Below, piece after piece: positions 1-10,700 of a stretch of DNA of 64,000 nt (position 1 is the stretch's first letter; every line of letters starts with the position of its first letter). The stretch is from Lepidostoma basale (taxonomy: Eukaryota; Arthropoda; Insecta; Trichoptera; Lepidostomatidae): positions 868,001 through 932,000 of the forward strand of contig JAHDVF020000441.1 of the NCBI GenBank assembly GCA_022606425.2. Reading direction: 5' to 3'. A model generated the notes under the pieces. It did not search any database and was not told the DNA's origin. It saw only the letters and a list, made by a program, of their open reading frames with translations. A program made the position numbers and the translations under genes.

Positions 1-1684
1 CCAGGTCTAACCCAGAGTATGTATCGCGAGCCTTTCTAAGATCCGTTAAAAACTTTTCGTGCATGTGTGCTCTGAAACACAAATTTAACAAAAATAAACA
101 CTTTATACATCCAAACAATTTTAATGAGATGACATATTTACAAAGTACATATTTTACGATAAACAATACAATTAGCAAAATTAATAAAAAAAATTAAATA
201 AAATCATGAAACAAAATCTAATTCTAAATAAAATCTATTCTATATTCGCCATCACTTTGTGTTGTGGATTTACATTTGAATAACTTTTTGAAAACATTGT
301 ATTTTCACAACACTTTTTTGCACCTTTCACAAACATGTTTCGGGACACAGACTTCCGTTATTCGGTATATGAATTAATGAATTTTAACCTCAATTTAAAA
401 TTCATTAATTCATACACTGAAAAAGAAAAGTCTGTGTCTCCCGAAACATGTTTGTGCAAGGTGCAAAAGTGTTAAAAAAATAAAATGTTTTCAAAAAGTT
501 ATTCAAATCTAAATAAAATCATTTCTGACACATACATTACATATTAAATATAAGATAATTAATAACCAAACTGAACATACATAAACATTTGGTAACCTAA
601 ATTTAAAATACTAATTATTTAGTATGAAATATATTTGGATTAATGCATTATGTATTAAATAAATAGTGAAAGCTTCAATTTATAAATGTTGTACTAACTT
701 TGATTGTACTTCCACATCTTGAAAGATTTGTCGCAACCGAAGAGTAAGATGTTGTTTGGGATCTGTGTAGTCATCACCCTTAAACTTAGCTGCAGCGGGG
801 TTGGTGGTGACACACAATCCAGAATCAACCAATTTGTAAGACACAAATGTGTACGATGCACATGACAACTGAAATAAAAACAAACGAGCAATCAAATATT
901 TGGAAGTATATTATTTTCCTATTCATTATAATAACTAGTAGAAATATAGAATAGAACTGAGAGTAAAAATTGGTTGTAACAATTTGTGCGAGAAGAAAAG
1001 ATTTTTTTTTTAATTCATTTTTAGCTTAGCCCATTAGTTTCAGAATTTCGATATATCGGCTTTCGCTACACTAAAGCCAAATCTGACGGATCGAAACCAT
1101 GATTTATATAAGAATCACGTATGTTTTAGACAGAGTTTGAGGGAGTGAGTCAGTGATACATTTGAATATATGTATTTGTAATAAAAAAGAAAAGTGTTGT
1201 TCTTTTGTAATTAATAGACACCGCCAGCCATTAATGGTCACATGTCTATCAGTTTTGTTTAGATCACATACATTTATAATAGATTTAGTATTTTTACCGT
1301 CGTACGAAACTATAGTAGTAAGTTTTTGTATCACTCTCGGGCCAGAAATATATGCCACCTGCATCTATGAACATCTATGAACACATCAAAGCAGCTGACA
1401 AAATGTAAAATAGATTTGTTTTAATTTCTATAAATTAAAATATTTATTTTACAGACTGTTTATAAATTAATCAATATATTTTACTTTTAAATTACATTCT
1501 CAAAAATCGTGGCAATTTTGACATAGTAATCCCAAAAGTGCCGGCAACAAAAGGGTTAATCATTATAATGTTGAACAAATATTATTATTATTATTTAGTT
1601 GAATCGCTCTTTACATCATTACAGCGCGAGCTAAATCAATGTAAAGGGTATAGCTATCAGATTGATTCTCATGACATGTGATAG

Positions 1685-1757
<73 letters not shown>

Positions 1758-4700
1758 ATTTATAAAAACAAAAATATTCCACAATAGTACTTATAATAAA
1801 AAAAAAATTAAATCTGTCACAAAGACATTTGCGCAGCGTTTAATTCACATTTGCGCCACCGCCTTTTTTTCACATTTGTGGCTCTATAGTCGTGTTATAA
1901 AATTTCGGGTTTGCAATAAAGCACCCGCAGCGTAGTCCATACTCATAAAACATTGGCTTTAATTTTATTTTACAGTGAAAAACTGGTTATAATAATGGAT
2001 AAACGCAAACAAGTTGTACTTTCAATTGAACAAAAACTCAAAATATTGAAAATGGTGCAACCGTTAAATATTTATTGAACACTATCTGTCAACGCGTACT
2101 TCTTACTAAGCAAATATGTATTCATAATATAGCGCAGTTTTAAATTTCTCTTTGTTTAAATTTTTTTTATGTTTTCGCATTAACCAGGAAATCGATTATA
2201 CGGGATTTTTATTCACCATCCATCCTGGGAAATCGGGAGTGTACTGTATTTTGAAAAACAATTAAGTAGCCAAAAAAATGTATATATTTATTTTAAATAT
2301 TTTTATTATACCTTCAGTCTGAGTGTAGCTTCAGTATCGCAATCATTGTAAAGCATAATGTTCTCCTTCATCCCAAAGCTCTCCCTCACACCAAGATGAT
2401 AGAACAAGGAACTCTGCTGGAATTGAAGACTTAGATCCACAACGGCCACGTCAGCATTATAAAATGTATCCAATACATTTGTCTCACCAAAATCCAGTTT
2501 CTCAAACTGAAATCATAATACGGTAATTTTAAAAAAATACACAACATACACTTAATTGCAATGTAAAGAATCATTTTCAAAATTATATTAGGTGTTTTGG
2601 AAAGTTCAGTCCGTTTTACAACAGAGGGCCTAGGCTGCTACAAGTCCATTTTTTTTGTAAGCCTGAGCATCTGTCAATTATGTTCAGTTTGCAAATGTTT
2701 GGCATTCTCACAACATTTATTTTATCGCTCCTTAAAATGTTTTTGGTTTAAAAGGTAAAATAAAAAAACATATCAATCAAAATATGGTTCTTCGTTAGTC
2801 ACTACTTTTTCCATCTTTCTGGCAGTAGATGAATCCAACGTCGAAAAAACACCTTGTCTTTTGAGGTAATCCAGGCATTGACGCAATTCTTGACATCTGC
2901 ATATGAATGAAAGTGCTGCTCTTCTAAGGCATGCGTCATGGATCTGGACAAGTGGTAGTCCAATGGTGCCACGTCTGGTGAATAAGGCGGGTGCGGTATA
3001 ATCTCCCAACCCACATTCTGTATGTAGTTTTTGACCACGATTGCGATGTTAGATCGAGCGTGTCGTGTTAAAGAATCAGCCTGCTGTGCCTGTTGCCCCA
3101 TTCCGGTCATTTTTCAGCCAGTGCCTGCTTAAATCGCATTAGTTGTTGTCGGTAGACTTCCCCCGAAACTGTTTCATCCGGTTTGAGGAGTTCATTTTTC
3201 GGTCAAACTTTTTCGATCTTCCAAGGCGATCTTTGCCGTCAATGCTAAAATCACCAGCTTTGAAGCATGTATACAATTCTATCCTATGGTGATCGCCATA
3301 AACTTCCACAAGCATTTTATGCACCTCAGCTGCACTCTTCTTCCAATTAAAACAGAACAGCAGAACTTCCCGCAATTGCTTCTTATTTACCACGAAAGTC
3401 GACATTTTAAGGAGCGATAAAATAAATGTTGTGAAAATGCAACATTTATTATCAAAAAAACTATATGAAATTGAACAATAAATTTTAAATATTACTTTTA
3501 ATTTTAATTTTGACAGTTCCTGGATTTTTTAATAATTTCGGTACCCTTTGCCCTATTAAAAAGTCATCCACATCAGGATATCGAATTGGTATTTATTAAT
3601 TCTTTGATATCTGAGGAAGATACTGATGTAATCAATTATTGCTATAATGATTCTGTTTGTAAGAAAAGTTTGTTTTAAATTTGATATTTTATTCAAAAGA
3701 ATGTGCTGTGTATCGATAACAAATAGAGTAATGTTTGCTAAGCGGTCAAAGGATCAATTCAAAGGAAAATTGTCTAATTTAATTGACCAAATATTGTGAC
3801 TGTGTATGGACTCAAGATATATATTGAATAAATCAATCACACTCAAACAGTTATTGAAATAAATATTGCTCAATAGCTTATGAATATTTTTAATATCAAT
3901 CTATGAAAATCTACTACCGATTTTTTTACCACAACAAAATGTTAAGCTTATAATTCAGCCAGTTATAATTTAATATATTTTAAATTAATGTTTAATAGAA
4001 AACTATCAATAATATTTAATAAAATCTACATTCTTTCTTTGAATTTCATGACATGAAATCCAATTTAATATACGACCTATGCCACCGTCACCAGGCAACT
4101 GAGTGATACCATGTATTGTTGATTGAAACTATTAAGAACAAACATTCATTTCTCACATTTAAATAATCATTTCAAGAATTAATAAAGAAGACAAAATATT
4201 TTTAAATAAGAAATAAATTAAAAAAACAAACCTTGGTTTTAACATTCAAGAATAGGATAAAGCGATCTTCTCTGTTTGTATGTAGATTTTAAAAATAATA
4301 TTAAATTGAAACATTAAGGTACCTGAATGTGATGAGTATTTGCATTGACTAGTTCAGTAGCGTGTTGCACTTCTTCCAGAGCTTTCTTCCTGTGAAGCAA
4401 ATTCTCCGGCTGATGGATGTCAATGACACAAACAACATCCATGCGAGGCTTGCCTCCCGAGGCCTGGACCGTATTGCTGGATCCATCGCTGCAGACACTT
4501 TCGCAAACGCTTCTCACGTCACCTTATATAGAAATTGTAACGCAAATGTAACAACAGCTTATTCCATTTTACCTGCACTACCATAACAAGTAACAAGTAC
4601 TCCCACATAACATTATAATTTTATCTAATAGTAAATGAAAAAGGTGTTATACTAAAAACAAAAACCTTTTAATTTAGAGAACATTGACAATTAATAATCC

Positions 4701-4845
4701 AGAAATATGTGCGATATAGAATAGAACAATTTTGTTCAAAATAGTAAACTTTTTGAGAAATTACTTAGTGTCAAATGTCAAATAATGTTGACTAACCTTG
4801 AGATTCGTCTGGCGGTGAACCGAGAAAGCTTGGTGGTTGAGGCAT
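1..4845 (-). CDS. Ask1: Ask1 / MAP3K5-15 family kinase, N-terminal part (5 exons, continues off left edge)
   Basis: Apoptosis signal-regulating kinase 1, the cytosolic MAP3K that activates JNK/p38 under oxidative and other stress. Coding exons on the minus strand: 4845-4797 (ATG, starts [15 protein letters not shown]), 4522-4323, 2506-2312, 868-699 and 71-1. All junctions are GT/AG and the phases join without a break, giving about 228 residues. Recognised family segments are [58 protein letters not shown] and [15 protein letters not shown], which belong to the N-terminal regulatory region (thioredoxin-binding and TRAF-binding part). The kinase domain lies outside the window. The introns hold repeats: a foldback in intron 4, SINE, (TA)n and pogo remains in intron 3, and a mariner in intron 2. 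No stop or frameshift is seen. Identity rests on recalled family sequence. Confidence 0.9.
281..506. repeat. Foldback repeat with hammerhead-like motif, CATG family (Ask1 intron 4)
   Basis: Two inverted arms (about 290-360 and 425-505) fold around an A+T-rich centre. Each arm carries CCCGAAACATGTTTGTG or a close variant (plus strand 441-457, minus strand about 344-328). The same word recurs at 12397-12411, 27322-27337 and, modified, at 53498-53511. The CTGANGA box is degraded here. Confidence 0.6.
1573..1688 (-). mobile_element. SINE-1 fragment (3' half, ATT tail)
   Basis: Minus-strand tail of the tRNA-derived SINE-1 family: an (ATT)n run, then GAATCGCTCTTTACATCATT and ATGACATGTGATAGG. The tRNA head is absent. 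A (TA)n tract directly abuts it. Confidence 0.75.
1689..1754. repeat. (TA)n microsatellite, about 33 units
   Basis: Uninterrupted alternating TA of about 66 bases. The apparent open frame through it is an artefact of the repeat. Confidence 0.95.
1995..2250 (+). mobile_element. pogo/Tigger-type DNA transposon remnant
   Basis: From ATG 1995 an open frame of 27 codons begins [19 protein letters not shown], the N-terminal helix-turn-helix of pogo/Tigger (CENP-B-like) transposases, and then hits a stop at 2076. About 150 bases later, CCTGGGAAATCGGGAGTGTA (2224-2243) resembles an inverted terminal repeat of this group. Nearly all of the transposase is deleted. It lies in Ask1 intron 3, on the opposite strand. 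Confidence 0.6.
2588..3433 (-). pseudogene. mariner transposase remnant, internally deleted
   Basis: Minus strand. The N-terminal part (3405-3142, starting [18 protein letters not shown]) and the C-terminal part (about 3110-2773, with [15 protein letters not shown] and LLPERWKKV) are mariner transposase. The Asp in YSPD is the third residue of the D,D34D triad. The middle, with the first two catalytic Asp, is missing and the parts are out of frame. A 30-base inverted repeat lies just outside both ends of the coding remnant (about 2710-2740 and 3403-3433). It lies in Ask1 intron 2. Confidence 0.85.
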
Positions 4846-5115
4846 TATTCATTGAAATATTAAAACATTTACGAAGATCAAAGTGAAATACGCAGTCTCA
4901 TATGACAAAAGAAAAATAACGAATTTATTGTTATCATAATATTGAAATCTCGGACAATCTTCGGAAGAGTCTGACGACAGTGCTGCCAGAATCGACTAGA
5001 TTTTTTTATTTGCTGTACCAAAATTTATTATCGACATAGTACCTACCGTAATTCACTTTGTGTGGGGCATTTTTGTACAAAAATCGGCGTGAACTTTTTA
5101 CATTTTTATCATGGC

Positions 5116-5175
5116 TTTATTTTAATGCCATTGTCTTTATTTATGTACAATAAAGACAATGGCATTAAAATAAAG
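5116..5175. repeat. Perfect 27-bp-arm hairpin
   Basis: Bases 5116-5142 and 5149-5175 are exact reverse complements (starting CTTTATTTTAATGCC) around a 6-base loop. It sits immediately beside the 3' end of a LINE fragment. Confidence 0.85.
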
Positions 5176-5179
5176 TCCA

Positions 5180-5686
5180 TAACTCCAATATCCGTTGGAG
5201 AAGGTGGTACTTTTCCCCACCCAGTATATGGACCCAGATGTGAAATCTTTCAAACCTTGATAGTTGATAATTCCCTGTCAACTCTAGCTCGCCTTAGGAC
5301 TTCGGTATTGGTAGCCATGTCTGTCCAGGGAATTCTGAGCATTCTGCGATGGAGCCACATTTCAAATCCTTCCAGTCTATTCATTGAGTTAACTTTCAAG
5401 GTCCACGTTTCACATTCGTACAATAAAACAGACCACACATAGCATTTGATCATTCTCTGGCGGAGTTTCAAGTTTACGTTATCATTGCAGAAGAGTGATT
5501 TAATTTTATTAAACGTAGCTCTTGCTGTCTCAATTCTGCATTTTATCTTTACATCTGGGTCAAGAGATTGCGTTTTTCCACCCTTTCAACGTTACGGCCG
5601 TTCAAACGCAATACTGACCCACTGTAGTCAAGCCGTTCGAATGTCATCCATTTGGTTTTACTGACATTTATTGTTAGCCCAATTTT
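5180..5686 (-). mobile_element. LINE fragment (reverse transcriptase C-terminal part)
   Basis: Minus-strand reading gives YIQKIGLTINVSKTKWM, LKLRQRMIKCYVWSVLLYE, then EMWLHRRMLRIPWTDMATN and TEVLRRARVDREL. These are hallmark C-terminal segments of insect non-LTR reverse transcriptases. A second copy lies at 39092-39620. There are frame breaks between segments. A SINE-1 copy abuts on the right. Confidence 0.85.
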
Positions 5687-5689
5687 TTG

Positions 5690-5840
5690 TATATAACAGG
5701 TCATTTGAACCCAATTGTTTTTAGCTATTATATTGATTCTCATGATATATGATAGATAGCTAATCTATCGCCATTTTATTGTCATGTGAATTCTACACCA
5801 GACCAAAGACTGTGTGACAATTACACTGCCATCGCCATTT
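5690..5840 (-). mobile_element. SINE-1 fragment (tail and body)
   Basis: Minus strand. It has the GTCC/TTCAAACGACCTGTT-type tail, then the ATCACATGTCATGAGAATCA-type body and the CAGTGTGACAATCACACTGCC-like segment. It ends before the tRNA-like head. Confidence 0.75.
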
Positions 5841-6179
5841 TCTAAGACTTAAAACAACAAAAGGAGAATTGTTGTATATTTTTTTAACTTAAATATTCTC
5901 TATGAAGGTATTTTCTAAAGTTTTCATTAATACATGGCATGTGCTGTAATTTTTAATAGCATAGATGACGAAAAATAATATGAATAAATATTTGGTGTTC
6001 AATATATTGTAGGTATTATGTATATCGAAAATTTCTCAATATGTATACTTAATGTGTATTTTATTTTTATGTAAACATATAGGTATGTATGCTCGAAGTA
6101 AAATTAACTGACGACTTTTTTATGAAAAAAAATTATCCGGTCATCTACTAAACCACTTGTTAAACATTCATCCATTCAT

Positions 6180-6320
6180 CTAAGCCCTAGGTTCTCAACG
6201 TGGGAGATAATTCCCCCTTGTGGGCGTTTGTTACTTTCAGGGGAGCAGTAGAAGACCCAGAGAAAATTAGGGGGCGTTGAGATGGCACAGTGAGGGCGTG
6301 GGCAGGGGTAAAAAAATATA
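6180..6320. repeat. Possible hAT-type terminal fragment
   Basis: GGTTCTCAACGTGGGAG followed by CCCCCTTGTGGGCG and AGGGGGCGTTGAGATGG resembles the 'tctcaacc...gggggcg' ends of non-autonomous hAT elements. No target-site duplication was located. Confidence 0.35.
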
Positions 6321-7089
6321 ACAGACTTGTCACCAAATAACCTAGTTATCTGTGCGATCTAAGCCCTTAAATATTACAATTTATGATGTATTGCTCCGAA
6401 TGTAATCAGTCCAATGTCGGATTGTACCGATACCTATATGTGTATTTGGAGATCAAGGTGGAAATAAAAGTATATTAAAATTATATATAATATTTGGTGA
6501 AAAACTTGTTTTATTTTACAGATTTGTACAGATTTTGGGTAGGTGTTTACAAAAATAAATTGAAGTAATAAAGCAAAATGAAAATACAGTGTGCCTTAGA
6601 AGTAATCACAAAAAATAAAAGTGCATTCGCATTTAGAAGTAGGTATTCATAATAACAAAAGTCAAGCTTAACAATAGAATAAAAAAATACTCAACTAAAA
6701 ACTTTAATATAACTACATTGTACATTGTTTAATAATCTTAATTTATGTAAGTCTATAAATAATCACAAATCTGCTGAATTTAGGTCATGAATTTAAATAT
6801 AGATTTGAATTAAAGCTTTCTTCCAAAGTATTTATTTATAGGATAATTACAAAAATATAATATATTTAATGTATGTATATACAATACATCGGAACATAAA
6901 TATAATATGTGATAACATTTTATTTATATTCAATTTTAGGCAAGTGACGAATAGAAAACCTTTATCATATCTGGTTTAGGATTATAATATAAATATGAAA
7001 AAACCCGAATGCCTTCAAAAAAGAATACGAGAATATTTTGAATACAAGAGAGTGACTAACACCAAAGATTATCAATGATATTAGAATTT

Positions 7090-7232
7090 ATTTTACAATC
7101 TTCAATATGAGCAGAAAATAGCTCATTATTGTGAAGAAGGAATCTGGTCGTGTCCAGGCTCGAACCCATGTCCCCTGGATCAGGAGCCAAGCGTTCTATT
7201 CCCTAGACCACCACCTGAATAGTTTGATTCTC
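7090..7232 (-). mobile_element. SINE-2, tRNA-derived
   Basis: Minus strand. The head GGTGGTCTAGGGAATAGAAC has an A-box-like TGGTCTAGGG, and GGGTTCGAGCC is a good B box. The tail AATAATGAGCTATTTTCTGC matches the second copy at 41798-42200. It is not a tRNA gene: the acceptor stem does not close and the family is repeated. Confidence 0.7.
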
Positions 7233-7626
7233 TCCGAAAGTATTTCGAAATGCACACGATGCGCATGCCCGAGAACGTTTCTTGATTATTTGTAATTTTG
7301 TTCGGATTATTGGTGTATGACAGTAGTGAAGAAAACAAAAGGAGAACAATTTGGTATTGTTAATGGTGAAATTTTTAAAGTGCATGAAAAAAAAGATTTA
7401 CATTAAAAGTCAAAACTTATTACTGATTACGATTATATATTACAGTGAACCATGTTTTTAAATGGTAGAAAATCTTTAATTCCGTTTACATTTCACGCGT
7501 TGCAATCAGTTATACTTATTATACAAAAAAAATATTCCCATTTTTGCATAAATTAAAAAAGTTATTGTATATTGATAATTACTGAATCAAGCAATCTTTA
7601 ATTTTTTTTGTGAAAAAATATAGTAC

Positions 7627-7632
7627 TTTATT
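7627..7632 (-). promoter_or_regulatory. Candidate poly(A) signal of the Mp20-like gene
   Basis: AATAAA on the minus strand, about 90 bases beyond the stop codon at 7720. Confidence 0.4.
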
Positions 7633-7719
7633 TGTACATAAAACCATAATTTGAATAAAAATTTAACATATACGAGTATGTGATTTGAATATTTTCAACT
7701 GGTGGCGACCTCGTTTTTT

Positions 7720-10700
7720 TTACTTTCCGAGGATAATCTTTCTGGAAGCTCCGAAGCTCTGTCCTGCTTGAGAAGCGCCCCTGTTGGTGCCGGCCTGCAA
7801 GCCGATCATCCCCTCCCCGGCTCGCAGCTGGTCTTCAGTGAAGTCCCTCTTGTTCTCTTCAGATGGCCTTGGACCCAACCAGGGGCCGCGCCATTCGGGG
7901 TGCTTGTACGCCTAGTAAAATGAAACTTTAGATTATTTTTTAATTCTACTAAAAAGTGTTAGCTGAAGGTAGGTGCGACCACACCGGAGTGCCTGGGTAG
8001 GAGTCAAGACACAGTTCGCTTGTGTTCACGCCCTGTGGCGCATCGTATAGTGTGGTCGGTCCCATAGTGCGCCATTTTGACTCCTACTCTGACACTTCGG
8101 TGTGGCCGTACCATAAATCTCTTTGCAAACGCATTCTTAAAAAAATAAGCTGCAGTTTACGTTTTTTTTTCGTAACACATTAATTATGTGACAATGAGAA
8201 TTAAAGGTTTATCGCCCATATTTACTTCTACAAAGCTCCCAGTCTCTCCACACAGGTCAGACTGAATAGACTGAGATGGGCCGGTCACGTGCAGAGGATG
8301 CCGTCATCGCGAACCCCAAAAAGATTGCTGGAGTGGCACCCAGGTGGTAGAAGACCAATTGGACGACCAAGGCTGCGATGGGAGGATGTAGTTGGGAGAG
8401 ATGGAACAAGATTGTTAAGAGTGTCAGATTGGAGGGTCGAAGCGGAGGACAGGAGGAGTTGGAGGCGAAGAATACTGGAGGCTAAGGCTCGATATGGGCT
8501 GTAGGGCCATCGAAGAAGAAGATTTACTTCTATCAAATGTACGCATTAAACCTAATTATTATTATTATTATTATTTTGTTGAATCGTTCTTTACATCATG
8601 ATAGCATGAGCCAAATCGATCTAAAGGGTATTATAGCTATCATAGTGATTCTCGTGACATGTGATAGGTAGCTAATTTATAGCCATTTTATTGTCACGTG
8701 AATTCTACACCAGACCAAAGACAGTGTGACAATCACACTGCCCTCGCCGGGAATCGAACCCAGAACCTTCGGGGTGGCAGTCAATGCACTTAGCACTCGG
8801 CCACGAAGGTCGTCAAATTAAATTCGAAGGACGTAAATTATTGTTCTACTGATATCATAAACGTACTTTCATAATGGAGTTCTAGTGCTAACCCTTAAGT
8901 TCAAGTAAATGCATCATTGTCATTTTATTTTTCTTGGTGAATATTATGATAAATAATAAATAAATCAGAATCTTTCTTTTAAAAATATTTTATAAAATAT
9001 TTCGTGAAAATAGGAATATACAATACTCGTATACCTATTTGTGATGTTATTTTTTTTTACCGAGATCAGTAATTCAAATTTAATCATATGTATCCATTCA
9101 TCATACTAAATGATTACTTTTTATGTACAATACACAAAAAGGCAATTTTATCATAGGAAATTAAATAGTTTTATTTAAAAAATCGGAAATAATTACAAAT
9201 AAAAACTTTAATCACATTTTTTTTTATGTACACAACAGGTCGTTTGGACCCAATTACTGTATACAATTATTATTTTTTTAGCTATTATATTGATTCTCGT
9301 GACATGTGATAGGTAGCCAATCTATCGCCATTTTTATTGTCACTTGAATTCTACACCAGACCAAAGACAGTGTGACAATCACACTGCCATCACCGGGAAT
9401 CGAGCCCAGAACCTTCGGCATGGAAGTCAGAGCTTGTAACCACTCTGCCACGCAGGTCGTCCATTGCCATTTACTTGATATTATTTTTAATGACAGATCA
9501 ATAAAGATTTTTGGCCAATGGTACAATATATCAATAAGTGACAATAAAATCATGATTTGATTTTATTGTCAAATGTGATTTTTGTGTGATCAAACCAAAA
9601 GTGATTTTTTTATTTATGTGTGAAGATCACATGTAATTTAATATTGTTTTGGCAATGAATGAAATAGTCAAATTAAAGCGAAGCGTCTGTATGGCTTAAA
9701 GTAATAATGAAAAAAAACGACGTAATTAGTTTTAAGTACATTGCTATTAGAATGATATATTAACCATTACACTCGTAACACTCGCTACATTTTAAAAATT
9801 ACTTATCTATGTGAAAAATGTTAATCATTAAAAAAAAACTTTTTCGTAAAATGTATTATATTTATGCGTCTTACGCAAAATTAAACATTTGATTTTCAAC
9901 TTACAGTCCTGCCGATAGCGAATATGGTGGTGGTCACCAGAGAAATGTTCTTCCTATCCCATAAATCGGTAGTCTGGAACAAATCCACATCTGGAACGCC
10001 GTACTTTATGCAAGCCTTCTGGAACCTGGAGACAAATAAAAAGAAATTCAAAACTTTTCAAAATCTTCAACTTACATATTCAAAAAAGCTTCGTAACTCC
10101 CAAAATAGCTATCACACACATACGGTCCCGCTTGAAAGTTTAACGATATTTTCTTAGAAAAAAGGAAATGATGCATATTTACGGTTATGCGTGAACTTGT
10201 GTTATATTTTAAAACTCGATTTAAACTTAGATACGTCATATGATTACATAGTTAAACAAAAAATCGAATATCTTACTTATTGATATTTTGCTAATTAATG
10301 AAATCCGTCTAAAATAATTTGCACAAACAGTATGCGCATATACAGGGTGTTTTTTTAGAGGTTTGGTTTTTAAACTAGCAACATTGTTTCTATAGACTGT
10401 AAATTTGACAGTTGACAGTTGATATGTAGTCAGTACATTTTGCCATTTCACCATTAATAGACTGGCGTCAAAACAGAGCTTGCGAATTGTGCAAATTTAT
10501 TTTGAAAATCATGGTTCGGTTCGCCAAACTTATCGTGCACTACGTTCATTTCATGATCGACATAATCGTCCATCCGAGCAAGTTATTCCGAAGACCATGG
10601 ATTGTTTTCGCACTACCGTACACTCTAGTGGATAATACGCATCCAACAATTGTCGAAAATTAGACTTCATGATTGCGCTTCATTCGAGCTAGCCGTGGCG

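Noticed and set aside
1678..1935. 85-codon frame beginning with an Ile-Tyr repeat
   Set aside because: The first third is the (TA)n microsatellite; the remainder has no support.
7150..7232. Possible tRNA gene on minus strand
   Set aside because: Same reason: it is the head of SINE-2, repeated at 41798.
7702..7923. 73-codon plus-strand frame
   Set aside because: Antisense shadow of exon 4 of the Mp20-like gene.
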